From assembly GCF_002937075.1 (NCBI RefSeq), contig NZ_NHSJ01000057.1:62001-126000 (forward strand): a DNA stretch of 64,000 nucleotides. Direction: 5' to 3'. Source of the stretch: Rhodoblastus sphagnicola. GTDB lineage: Bacteria; Pseudomonadota; Alphaproteobacteria; Rhizobiales; Beijerinckiaceae. This document shows positions 46,022 to 54,057 of the stretch, one piece after another. Positions within the stretch are counted from its first letter, which is position 1; each line of letters begins with the position of its first letter. The position numbers and the translations under genes are program-made. The notes beneath the pieces were generated by a model. It saw only the letters and a program-made list of their open reading frames with translations. It made no database searches and was not told where the DNA came from.

Positions 46022-46462
46022 TCAGGCGGCGTTGTTGATCAACTTCTGGTGGACGGCGCGCAATTCCGTGATCGCCTGGTCGATGTCCGCGCGGCGTCCC
46101 TCGAGATGGCGCAGTTGCGACAGAACCATCTTGTCGTCCATGGCGAAATCCCCGGCCTTGCCTCCACGTTCCTGTTCGGCTTCCAGTAAATCCGTGATTT
46201 CGGTCAAGGTGAAGCCGAGATGCTTGCCCTTGAGAATCATTTGCAGGCGCACTTTCTGCGCGTCGTCGTAGAAACGTGCGCCGCCACGTCGGATCGGCTT
46301 AAGCAGGCCGCGCTGTTCATAGAAGCGCAGGGCGCGAAGGGTGACGCCGTAGAGGCGCGCGACCTCGCCAATTGTGAGCGTTTCCTGGCTGTTGGCGTCG
46401 GCCGCGGCCTCGAAACCGGGGCTATGGAGCAGTGGGCTGGCGTTTATTGACGTTGTTCTCAT
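46022..46462 (-). CDS. MerR-family transcriptional regulator
   Basis: 146 residues. The N-terminal winged helix carries LTIGEVARLYGVTLRALRFY and EQRGLLKPIRRGGARFYDDA; the C-terminal half is a coiled-coil dimerisation helix (HLEGRRADIDQAITELRAVH). No Cys pair suited to metal sensing is present, so a different effector is likely. No divergent target gene is adjacent; the about 1 kb upstream is non-coding. Confidence 0.9.
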   Translation of the reverse strand: MRTTSINASPLLHSPGFEAAADANSQETLTIGEVARLYGVTLRALRFYEQRGLLKPIRRGGARFYDDAQKVRLQMILKGKHLGFTLTEITDLLEAEQERGGKAGDFAMDDKMVLSQLRHLEGRRADIDQAITELRAVHQKLINNAA

Positions 46463-47466
46463 GGCTGCCTTGATCCTTGTGCTGAAGGCCTAAAACTTGG
46501 CAAGTCCCCTATTGTCGGCCGATTTGTTCAGTCGTTTTTTTTTCTTGACGCATCCTAGTCTGGGTAATTTACCAAAACAGACTCGGAAAATACTCAGACC
46601 TTGCTCCGCCCTGAGTCCAGAACCCGTGAGCGCGCGGCAATTTCTGGCGGCTCGTCGAGTTTAACAGTTAACCCATTGATTATGTGAGGGATTATGGTTC
46701 AGGCGCGAAAGTCTAAATGCAATGAAATCAAATAGTTGGGTAACGAGAGCCCCTCAAGTCCGACAGCCTGCCAGGGGCGCGATCTTCTAGCCGCAACGGC
46801 GGCGGAGACGCCATCTCATGGGAAAGACGTTTTTATTGCTGCGAAACCGCATGGGGTCTGGACGCCGATCGGCGTCGTCAGATTTTGATTCAGGCCATGT
46901 GACGAAATGACTGATTCGCTTTTGGCGCGCGCGCAACACGGTGAGCCTCAATCTACGCCCTCTGCCCGCTTGCGGGGAGAGGGGACAGGTCGAGCCACGG
47001 CGACGAAGTGAAACAAGTGAAACGGACCACAACGGCATTCTGGTGGAGGTCTTCGCGAAACCAGATCTTGAACGGAATCGGTTATTTCGCCGCGTCGCCT
47101 TATTCGGAGCCGAAGGGGTCGCGCCGCCGCGCCGATCGGCGCTCGCGCGGAAATCTCCACCCTGGGTTGTGGTTTGCTGGGCTGAAACCGGGAAAAAGCG
47201 GGTGATTCCCGCGAATATCGTACGAATTGTTGCAAAAAACGTTCGATTTTCGCTCACGCAATCGGACGGTTGTGTACGACATCGGCTGTCCGTCGCGGCG
47301 GGCGGCGTTTGGGTTCGGCGCCGAATTGTGTTTCAAGAACCGGCGCTTAGGGGGCGCTCCGTGCGTCCATGGGTTTCACATGGAACATAAAGCGAACAAA
47401 ATATAGCGTCTCTCGCATTTTCACTTTTGGCCGCGCCATCATCGCCGCCGCCCTCGCGCCTGAAAT
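46463..47466. other. About 1 kb with no clear gene
   Basis: Between the MerR gene and the PP2C gene. Only short, mutually overlapping ORFs without domains are open. It is more AT-rich than its neighbours in the first 300 bases and contains a TTAACAGTTAAC stretch (about 46660-46673), a relative of the dispersed palindrome (46958-46983) and a LexA-type box (47383-47397). A small RNA or promoter remnants are possible, but nothing further can be supported. Confidence 0.5.
47383..47397. promoter_or_regulatory. Canonical alphaproteobacterial LexA-type box
   Basis: GAACATAAAGCGAAC matches GAAC-N7-GAAC, the direct-repeat site bound by LexA in alphaproteobacteria. No SOS gene begins next to it: the PP2C gene ends at 47467 toward it, and no clear gene starts on either side. 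Confidence 0.5.
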
Positions 47467-48198
47467 TCAGGCCGCGGCGGCGCGCGCGTCCACCACCACG
47501 GCCGTGATATTGTCGTCGCCGCCGGCGCTGAGCGCCGCGTCGCGCAAATCCTTCGCCGCCTGAAGCGGCGAGGCCGCTTCGGCGAGGATCGCGGCCATCC
47601 TTTTCGCTGTCAGCGCGCCGTGCAGTCCGTCGGTGCACAGCAGCAGACGGTCGCCGGGGGCGAGGTCGAGCGCGAGATGATCGACGCTCACGCGCGCGTC
47701 AAACCCGATGGCGCGGCGCAGGCGCAGGATGGGCTCGCCGTAATCGACCACATGATCCAGCGTAAGTTGCTCCAGACGGCCGCAGGCGAGCCGGTAGGCG
47801 CGGCTGTCGCCGACATGCAGCACATGGGCGCTTCCTTCCGCGATCAGCAGGGCGGTGAACGTGGTCGCCATATGGGCGAGTTGGGGGTCGCGCCGGCCGA
47901 TGGAGGCGATCCAGTCGTTGGCGGCTTCGAGGGAGCGGCTGGCGGCGCTCAGCGGCGACAGGTTCTGGCTCGCGCCGAAATAACCGTCGATGAAGGCGCG
48001 CACCGCCGTTTCCGCCGCCTCGCGCCCGCCGAGATGGCCGCCGAGCCCGTCGGCGACCACCGCCACGAAGCCGCGCGCGCCGCCGAGGGGATCGCGGCAG
48101 CAGGCCGCGAAATCCTGATTGTCGGGGCGGCGTCCCCGCGCGGTGACAATGCCATAGGTCAGGCGCGGCGGCGCGAGCGGCGGTTCGAGCGTCGACAC
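47467..48198 (-). CDS. PP2C-family serine/threonine phosphatase
   Basis: 243 residues. Metal-ligand motifs are complete: RPDNQDF at the start, VVADGLGGHLGGREAA, HVGDSRAYRL, LLLCTDGLHG and GGDDNITAVVV. It should remove phosphate from Ser/Thr with Mn2+ or Mg2+ in the cytoplasm. It starts one base after the kinase gene's stop, so it is co-expressed with it and is its natural antagonist. Confidence 0.93.
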   Translation of the reverse strand: MSTLEPPLAPPRLTYGIVTARGRRPDNQDFAACCRDPLGGARGFVAVVADGLGGHLGGREAAETAVRAFIDGYFGASQNLSPLSAASRSLEAANDWIASIGRRDPQLAHMATTFTALLIAEGSAHVLHVGDSRAYRLACGRLEQLTLDHVVDYGEPILRLRRAIGFDARVSVDHLALDLAPGDRLLLCTDGLHGALTAKRMAAILAEAASPLQAAKDLRDAALSAGGDDNITAVVVDARAAAA

Positions 48199-48199
48199 T

Positions 48200-49816
48200 T
48201 CAGCGCCTCCACAGGAGAAACAGGCAGAGCAGCGCCAGCGCGCCGGCCAGCGCCCGCCACAGCATCAGGGCGTTCAGCGGGCGTTTTGGCGGGCTGCGCC
48301 AGTCCTCATGCGCCAGGCCGTGTTCCAGCGCGTCGCGCAAGGCGGCGGCGTCGGCGAAACGGGCGTTCGGATCGGCGTTGATGGCCTGGGCGATGATTTT
48401 TCCCAGCCATTCCGGCAGGTCGGGCCGCGCCCGCGCCAAGGGGAAAGCCTCGCGGCGGCCGAACGGAAAGGCGCCGCCGCTGAACATGCGATAGAGCGTC
48501 ACGCCGAGCGCGAACACTTCGCTGCGCGGGCCGGCGGCGGCGCCCCGGAACAGCTCCGGCGCCATGTAGCGGGTGGTGCCGCCGAGTTCGTCGCGGACAT
48601 TTTCGAGGCCCGGCAGCGCCGCGAGGCCGAGATCGAGCAGTTTGATCGCGCCGGAGGTGAGCAAAAAGATGTTCTCCGGCTTGATGTCGCGATGCACCAC
48701 CTGTCGGCGCGCCAGATCCTCCACGGCGTCGCACAGGCTGGCCGCGATCCCCGCGCCCTCGGCCAGCGACACCGGCGGCGCTTGCTTCAGCCGCGCGTCA
48801 AGAGTCTGGCCGTGATAATAGGGCATGACGAGATAGAGGCAGGAGCGCCGCGCCCTCGGCAGGTCGAGATAATCAGCCATGTAGCGGCCGCGTGTGCGGG
48901 CGCCGATCCAGGCCTCGCGTAAAAATCCGGCATGGAACACCTTGTCTTGCGCCATGGCCGGCAGCGGCAGTTTGAGCGCCACGTCGCGGTTCTCGACGGT
49001 GTCGCGCGCGCGCTTGAGCAGGGTGTACTGGCCGCGATAGATGGTGCGGCCGATGACGAAACCGTCGAGCGTGTCGCCTTCCTGGGGCGGCGGACGGATC
49101 GGCAGGTCGGCAAAATCCGCTGCGAGATCGTCGAGTTGCGGCGCGGCGACGTCCCTGATGTCCACGACCACGGCGGCGCCGCCGGATTTCGCGAGGTTTT
49201 CCGCCAGGGTTTGGGGCGGGGAGTCGAGGTTTCCTTCGCGCAGGGCGGCGCCGAGCAGGATGATGCGATCTCCCGGCCTGGCGTCGATTTCGACGACATC
49301 GGCCTGCGCCTCGCGGTCGAGGCCGAGCGCGCGGGTCAGGACCATCGCGCCGGAGGGCAGCGGGCGCAGATGATCCGTGGTCAGGGGCTGGACGCGGCCG
49401 TCGCGCAGGAGGTAGGCGCGGGTCTCGCCCAGATGCACGATCAGGAGTTTTTTCGACGCCGGACAGGCCAGGGCGCAGAGCGAGGCCGCCATGCCCAGCC
49501 GTTGCGGGTCGGCGCGCGATTGTCGGAACAACCAGGAATTGGCGCTCGACAGCGCGCGCGCGGCGGCGACGGCGGGGGAAAGCGTGGCGAGGCCGCCGAA
49601 AAACCCTTCCGCGAACAGGCGGGCGGCGACCTGCGCCGCCTCGTCGGGCGCGCCGCCGGCGGAATCGCCGCGCGTGACCAGGGCGAGCAGCCCGCGACGC
49701 GGGGCGGAAAAGTCCTCGCCGCGATAGAGGGCGCGGAATTCCTGCGCCTCGGGGCCGGCGGCTTCGCCCGCATCGAGGGTCCATCCGGCGGCGGTGACGG
49801 GCGCGCTGGTGTTCAT
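48200..49816 (-). CDS. Membrane Ser/Thr kinase with N-terminal degenerate PP2C domain
   Basis: 538 residues. Residues 1-225 are PP2C-like but lack the DGxGG motif and have HLGETRAYLL in place of GDSRAY, so catalysis is doubtful. Residues about 250-500 are a protein kinase: ATP Lys282 (VALKLP), Glu301, catalytic HRDIKPEN (375-382), DLG (395-397) and GTTRYMAPE. A single C-terminal helix (about 515-535) anchors it with a very short tail. Similar phosphatase/kinase fusions accompany nitrogen-assimilation genes in other bacteria. Here an APC permease lies upstream on the same strand, but a strong terminator separates them. Confidence 0.92.
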   Translation of the reverse strand: MNTSAPVTAAGWTLDAGEAAGPEAQEFRALYRGEDFSAPRRGLLALVTRGDSAGGAPDEAAQVAARLFAEGFFGGLATLSPAVAAARALSSANSWLFRQSRADPQRLGMAASLCALACPASKKLLIVHLGETRAYLLRDGRVQPLTTDHLRPLPSGAMVLTRALGLDREAQADVVEIDARPGDRIILLGAALREGNLDSPPQTLAENLAKSGGAAVVVDIRDVAAPQLDDLAADFADLPIRPPPQEGDTLDGFVIGRTIYRGQYTLLKRARDTVENRDVALKLPLPAMAQDKVFHAGFLREAWIGARTRGRYMADYLDLPRARRSCLYLVMPYYHGQTLDARLKQAPPVSLAEGAGIAASLCDAVEDLARRQVVHRDIKPENIFLLTSGAIKLLDLGLAALPGLENVRDELGGTTRYMAPELFRGAAAGPRSEVFALGVTLYRMFSGGAFPFGRREAFPLARARPDLPEWLGKIIAQAINADPNARFADAAALRDALEHGLAHEDWRSPPKRPLNALMLWRALAGALALLCLFLLWRR

Positions 49817-49840
49817 GGTGTTCTTTCTTGTTTCGCACGC

Positions 49841-49872
49841 AAAAAATGGGGGCGAAGGATCCCTTCGCCCCC
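49841..49872 (-). terminator. Rho-independent terminator after the APC permease
   Basis: An 11-bp perfect stem (GGGGGCGAAGG with its complement) at 49848-49872, three-base loop, followed on the minus strand by TTTTTT (49846-49841). It lies just after the permease stop and just before the kinase start. Confidence 0.9.
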
Positions 49873-49883
49873 AAAATTCCGGC

Positions 49884-51266
49884 TCAGGCTTCGCCGGCGA
49901 CCTCCATGTCGTGCTCGATGCCGAGCAGGGTCTGCGGCGCCCGGAATTTCAGCACGAAGAACCATGCCACGCCGACGGCGAGATAGGCGAGGAAGATATA
50001 GGGCAGCAGGTTCAGCGGATAGGCCGGGATCGGGTAAAGGCTGCCGACAATGGCGCCGATCATCAGCACGACGCCGAGGCCGCCGAAGATGTAATCCGCC
50101 TTCCTGGCCTCGCCGAGCCTGGCGAGATAGAGCGGCGCGCAGATCGAGCACAGCAGATAGACCACGATGAAGCCGAAGGAGGCCAAGGTGCCGTACCAGC
50201 CGAACACGTCGGTTTCCGCTCCCGCCGCGCTGAAGGCGCAGCAGACAACGAAGTTGATCACGGCGCCCAGCGCCAGCGCCACATGCGGCGTCTTGTGCTC
50301 GGCGTGGACCATGCCCATGGACTGGTGCACGAACTGGTAGCGGCCGAGCGAGAACAGCAGGCGACCGAAGGCGTTGAGCGAGGCCAAGGCGCAGGCGAAG
50401 GCGCTGATGCTCGCGCCGAAATAGACGAAGGCGGTGATCAGCGGGCTATGTCCGCTCAGGATGTCGGCGAGCGGCGAGGTGCTGCTGCCGAGCTTGGTGA
50501 TGTCGTCGTTGAAGCCCATGGTGACGACATAGGTGGTGAAGACGAAGAACAGGCCCGAGGCGATCGCCGTCCAGTTGATGGCGCGCGGGATGGTGACTTC
50601 GGGATTGCGCGTCTCCTTGGCGAGCGTCGCGGCGCTTTCGAAGCCGACGAAGGCGAAGATGCCGAACACGATGGCCTGCGGCACGGCGCTCGGAGCCAGT
50701 CCCTCCATGGTGATCTGCTTCATGTCGAGCGCGAAGCCGTGGTTGACGAGCACCATCACGCAGACGCCGACGATGATGATGACCGAGATCGATTCGAGGG
50801 TCAGGCCGATGCGCGAGGAGATGCGGATGTCGCGCGCGGACAAGTACCAGATCAGGAGCGAAACCAGCGAATAGAACCCGATGTTGGTCGGCGCCCAGAC
50901 GATACCGAGATTCGTCAGCATGGTCTTGACGAAGATCGAAACAGAGACCGTCAGCGCCATGGCGGTCATCAGATAGGCGAACAGCATCGACCAGCCCGAC
51001 AGCATGCCCCAGGACGGTCCGAGCGTGCGCGACACATAAAGGAAGAACGAACCGGCGGCGGGGATTTTGCGCGACAGTTTGCCGACATTGACGCCGACCA
51101 CGAGCATGGCGATGGTCGCCAGCAGATAAACGAACCACGAACCGGTTCCGGCGGTGCCGGCGACCACGGCGATGGAGAGGGCTGGCGTCAGTGTCGGCGA
51201 GACATTGGCGACCGATTGGCCCAGCGTCTCCAAGAACGACAGACTATCTTTTCTCAATTCGGACAT
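49884..51266 (-). CDS. APC-superfamily amino acid/amine permease
   Basis: 460 residues with about 12 membrane helices. The first helix carries NVSPTLTPALSIAVVAGTAG and the sixth GIFAFVGFESAATLAKETRNP, both typical of amino-acid-polyamine-organocation permeases. It probably imports methylamine, ethanolamine or an amino acid for the adjacent NMG genes; the substrate is inferred from context only. A sigma54-like promoter lies upstream, which would suit nitrogen control. Confidence 0.9.
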   Translation of the reverse strand: MSELRKDSLSFLETLGQSVANVSPTLTPALSIAVVAGTAGTGSWFVYLLATIAMLVVGVNVGKLSRKIPAAGSFFLYVSRTLGPSWGMLSGWSMLFAYLMTAMALTVSVSIFVKTMLTNLGIVWAPTNIGFYSLVSLLIWYLSARDIRISSRIGLTLESISVIIIVGVCVMVLVNHGFALDMKQITMEGLAPSAVPQAIVFGIFAFVGFESAATLAKETRNPEVTIPRAINWTAIASGLFFVFTTYVVTMGFNDDITKLGSSTSPLADILSGHSPLITAFVYFGASISAFACALASLNAFGRLLFSLGRYQFVHQSMGMVHAEHKTPHVALALGAVINFVVCCAFSAAGAETDVFGWYGTLASFGFIVVYLLCSICAPLYLARLGEARKADYIFGGLGVVLMIGAIVGSLYPIPAYPLNLLPYIFLAYLAVGVAWFFVLKFRAPQTLLGIEHDMEVAGEA

Positions 51267-51335
51267 TTGGAACTCCGGGCCATGGACCGACCCCAGCGGC
51301 GGTCGACCGATGTTTCACTGCATGCACGAATTATT

Positions 51336-51356
51336 ACTGGCAATTGTTATGCCAGT
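51336..51356 (-). promoter_or_regulatory. Sigma54-like promoter or dyad operator of the APC permease
   Basis: On the minus strand TGGCATAACAATTGCC has GG and GC exactly 10 bases apart, close to the sigma54 consensus TGGCAC-N5-TTGC, about 75 bases upstream of the permease start. The same bases form a dyad, ACTGGCA-N7-TGCCAGT (51336-51356), so a repressor site is an alternative. Confidence 0.5.
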
Positions 51357-51511
51357 GATCGGCCTTTCGGCGACTCTCTGATTCCTAACGATTGTTTTCG
51401 CTTGCTTTCTGGAGATCGAAAGCCACACTGGTCGCAAAATAGGCATTTTGCGACATAATCAGCTAATCCCAAAGAGTTTGCGGATTTTTTATTCGTCAAT
51501 ATATTTTCACT

Positions 51512-51541
51512 AAACGAAACCCGCGGCGTCGCCGCCGCAGG
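51512..51541 (-). terminator. Terminator after the GltD-like gene
   Basis: On the minus strand CCTGCGGCG (51541-51533), loop GCGA and CGCCGCGGG (51528-51520) form a nine-pair stem with one wobble, followed by TTTCGTTT. It lies 32 bases after the stop of the mgsA-mgsBC-gltD-like operon. Confidence 0.7.
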
Positions 51542-51572
51542 TTTCAGGTTCTTGAATCCGATGGGAAAAGCG

Positions 51573-54056
51573 TCAGGCGATCTTCTTGCGGCCGGCCATC
51601 ACAATGCCGACCGCCGCTTGGGCGCGCAGCGAGAGCGTGCGCAAGTCCTCGGGTTCGAGATTGTGCACATTGGTTTTGCCGCAACAGCGCGCCATCATCG
51701 AACATTCCGATGTCGCCGCCTTGAGATAGGCGGCGAGACGCGGGCCCGCTTCTGGCGCTTCGACCCCAGTAAAGTCCACGCCCTCCGGCTTGATGGCGCC
51801 GCCGGCCGCGAGGCCCGCCGCGACATCGACCAATCCGGCGCTGGCGCCAAGCGCCAGCATTTTGGCGAGGTCGGACCCGGAGCGCAGACCGCCGAACCAG
51901 ATCAGCGGAAACGCCTCCTCTGCGCGGGCCGCGCGCATCTGTTCCACCGCGCGCGGCAGAATCGAAAGATCGGGCGCGCCGGCGAGATCGGCCCAGGCGG
52001 CGCCGAGAGCGCCAGAGCCGTCCAGCACCACCAGATCCGCTCTTTGCTCGAGCGCGCAGGCTATGCCCTTCTCCAGAGTCGCGGCGGTGACGATCAGGCC
52101 GCGCAATTGGCCGGGACGCGTTCTTGGCAGGACCGTCGTTTCACCGACATCCAGCAGTATGGCGGCTGCCGCGGGATCGGCGGCGACCGGATCGCTCACG
52201 ATCTGTAACCATGGGGCGGATAGACCTGGCAAGGGGCGCCGCCCGACATAGGCGGTTCCGGTCTCCGCAACCGTCTTGGCGACGGCTGCGGCGACCGCCT
52301 CGGGCGCATCCTCGAAACCGGCGATCAACAGCGGCTGGGCGAGTTTCATCCCGGCGAGATCGGTTGCGCTCTTGCAGGCTTCGCGATAGGGATCGATCAC
52401 AAGGCGCGTCAGATTGGCCGGCAGGAACACCAGTTCGTCGAAGGTCGCCGGTCCCGCTGGTTTGAGATCGGGGCGTTTCTCCAGCCGCGTGCGGGTTATG
52501 GCGGCGATTTCAGTCGGGCCGGCCTCGGGCCGCGCCAAAGCGAAGATGCTCTCGCGGGTCTTGACCGTGTAATCCGAAGACCCCGTTTCGGTGTCGCAGC
52601 GATAGCAGCGCGCGGCCTGTTCATGCGCGGTTCTTGCATCGTAATCGGCTTCCGCGTCGCCGAAGGGATCGCGCTTGTCGAGGCCGAGGAAGGGCGGCTC
52701 CTTGGGCGCCAGCTTTTCCCACAAAATGTCCTGCGCGACCGGCGCGTTGCGGGTGCGGTAGGGCGTGCGATAGGGCGCGGGATGGGCGATTCCCTCAAGC
52801 GCGGCCAGCACGTAATAGGCGGCCTTATGCCCCTGGAACATGGCCTGAACCAGCGTGGACGAACCGAAGGCGGCGTCGCCGGCGGCGAACACTTTTGGCA
52901 GCCTCGTCCCCATGTCGGCGGAGCGCGTAAAGATCTTGTCGCCGTCCATCAGGCCGTGGCGCGCCAGTTCGAGGCTCACCGCCTTCTGGCCGACGGCGGC
53001 GATGACGAGGCCGCACGCCAGATCGAAATCGGATCCCTCGACCAAAGAGAAGGCCCGGCGGCCGTCGGCGCCGGGCGCGCCCAGCGCCGTCTTGCGGCAC
53101 TTGAGCGCGACGCCGCCTTTGTTCTCCTCGATTGAAACCGGGGCGACATTGTACAAAAATTCGACGCCTTCGGCTTTGGCCGCATGAAGCTCATAGGCGC
53201 GGGCGGGGATTTCTTCCGGGCCGCGCCGATAGGCGACGATCACTTTTTCTACGCCGGGCAGGCGCAGCGCCGTGCGGCAGGCGTCCATGGCGACGTCGCC
53301 GCCGCCGATGACCACGACCCGCTTCGGTAGGATCGGCCGTTCGCCGCCATTGACGCGGTTGAGGAAGGTGACGCCGTCGATCACATGCGCGCCGTCGTCG
53401 CCGGGAACGCCGAGTCTTTTGCCGGCGGAGGCGCCGATGGCGAGCAGCACGGCGTCATGGCTCTGGCTGAGATCGTCCAGCTTGACGTTGTCGCCGAGCG
53501 GGCTGTTCAGATGCAGAGCAATGCCGGGGCAACGTGAAAAGATGCGGTCGATGTCGTCCTGCACCACTTTTTGCGGCAGGCGGAAATCGGGGATGCCCCA
53601 CAGCGCCATGCCGCCGGGGCGGGACTGCGCCTCGTATAGATCGACATGATAGCCCGCCAGCGCAATGTCCTGCGCGGCGGTGAGGCCCGCCGGCCCAGCG
53701 CCGATGATGGCGACCTTTTTCGCCTTGTCCGGCTGAACCGGCGGCAGGCGATAGTCATGTCCGAGCGCATCGAGCACATGGCGCTTCAGCGCGCGAATGG
53801 CGACGGGGCCGTCGGCGCCGGCGCGGCGGCAGGCCGGCTCGCAGGGCGCGTCGCACACCCGGCCGCAGACGCCGGACAGCGGATTGGTGGCGGTGATCGC
53901 CTCCAGCGCTTCCGACGTCTTGCCCTCCCAGATCAGGCCGACATAGGAGGCGACGTCGGTGCCGATCGGGCAGGCCACCTGGCAGGGCGGCGGCTGGTAA
54001 TGCGGCAGGCCGCTTTCGTCCTGCGAAAGATCGACGGAAAAGGGCTTGCAGGACAT
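51573..54056 (-). CDS. GltD-like flavoprotein fused to a degenerate FMN glutamate-synthase domain
   Basis: 827 residues. Residues 1-100 are the Fer4_20-type double cluster domain with Cys25, 29, 64, 68, 72 and 76 (CQVACPIGTD; GVCGRVCDAPCEPACRR). GAGPAGL (119-125) binds FAD and GGGDVAMDA (251-259) NADPH, as in the small subunit of glutamate synthase. From about 520 the chain resembles the second half of FMN-binding glutamate synthases (WFGGLRSGSDLAKMLALGAS; KTNVHNLEPEDLRTLS) but lacks the full barrel. It follows mgsBC by one base. A role as NAD(P)H-linked electron donor to NMG synthase is inferred; independent glutamate synthase-type activity is the alternative. Confidence 0.85.
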   Translation of the reverse strand: MSCKPFSVDLSQDESGLPHYQPPPCQVACPIGTDVASYVGLIWEGKTSEALEAITATNPLSGVCGRVCDAPCEPACRRAGADGPVAIRALKRHVLDALGHDYRLPPVQPDKAKKVAIIGAGPAGLTAAQDIALAGYHVDLYEAQSRPGGMALWGIPDFRLPQKVVQDDIDRIFSRCPGIALHLNSPLGDNVKLDDLSQSHDAVLLAIGASAGKRLGVPGDDGAHVIDGVTFLNRVNGGERPILPKRVVVIGGGDVAMDACRTALRLPGVEKVIVAYRRGPEEIPARAYELHAAKAEGVEFLYNVAPVSIEENKGGVALKCRKTALGAPGADGRRAFSLVEGSDFDLACGLVIAAVGQKAVSLELARHGLMDGDKIFTRSADMGTRLPKVFAAGDAAFGSSTLVQAMFQGHKAAYYVLAALEGIAHPAPYRTPYRTRNAPVAQDILWEKLAPKEPPFLGLDKRDPFGDAEADYDARTAHEQAARCYRCDTETGSSDYTVKTRESIFALARPEAGPTEIAAITRTRLEKRPDLKPAGPATFDELVFLPANLTRLVIDPYREACKSATDLAGMKLAQPLLIAGFEDAPEAVAAAVAKTVAETGTAYVGRRPLPGLSAPWLQIVSDPVAADPAAAAILLDVGETTVLPRTRPGQLRGLIVTAATLEKGIACALEQRADLVVLDGSGALGAAWADLAGAPDLSILPRAVEQMRAARAEEAFPLIWFGGLRSGSDLAKMLALGASAGLVDVAAGLAAGGAIKPEGVDFTGVEAPEAGPRLAAYLKAATSECSMMARCCGKTNVHNLEPEDLRTLSLRAQAAVGIVMAGRKKIA

Positions 54057-54057
54057 G

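Noticed and set aside
46787-47638. Several short ORFs in the 46.5-47.6 kb gap
   Set aside because: Mutually overlapping in different frames, no motifs, no good starts.
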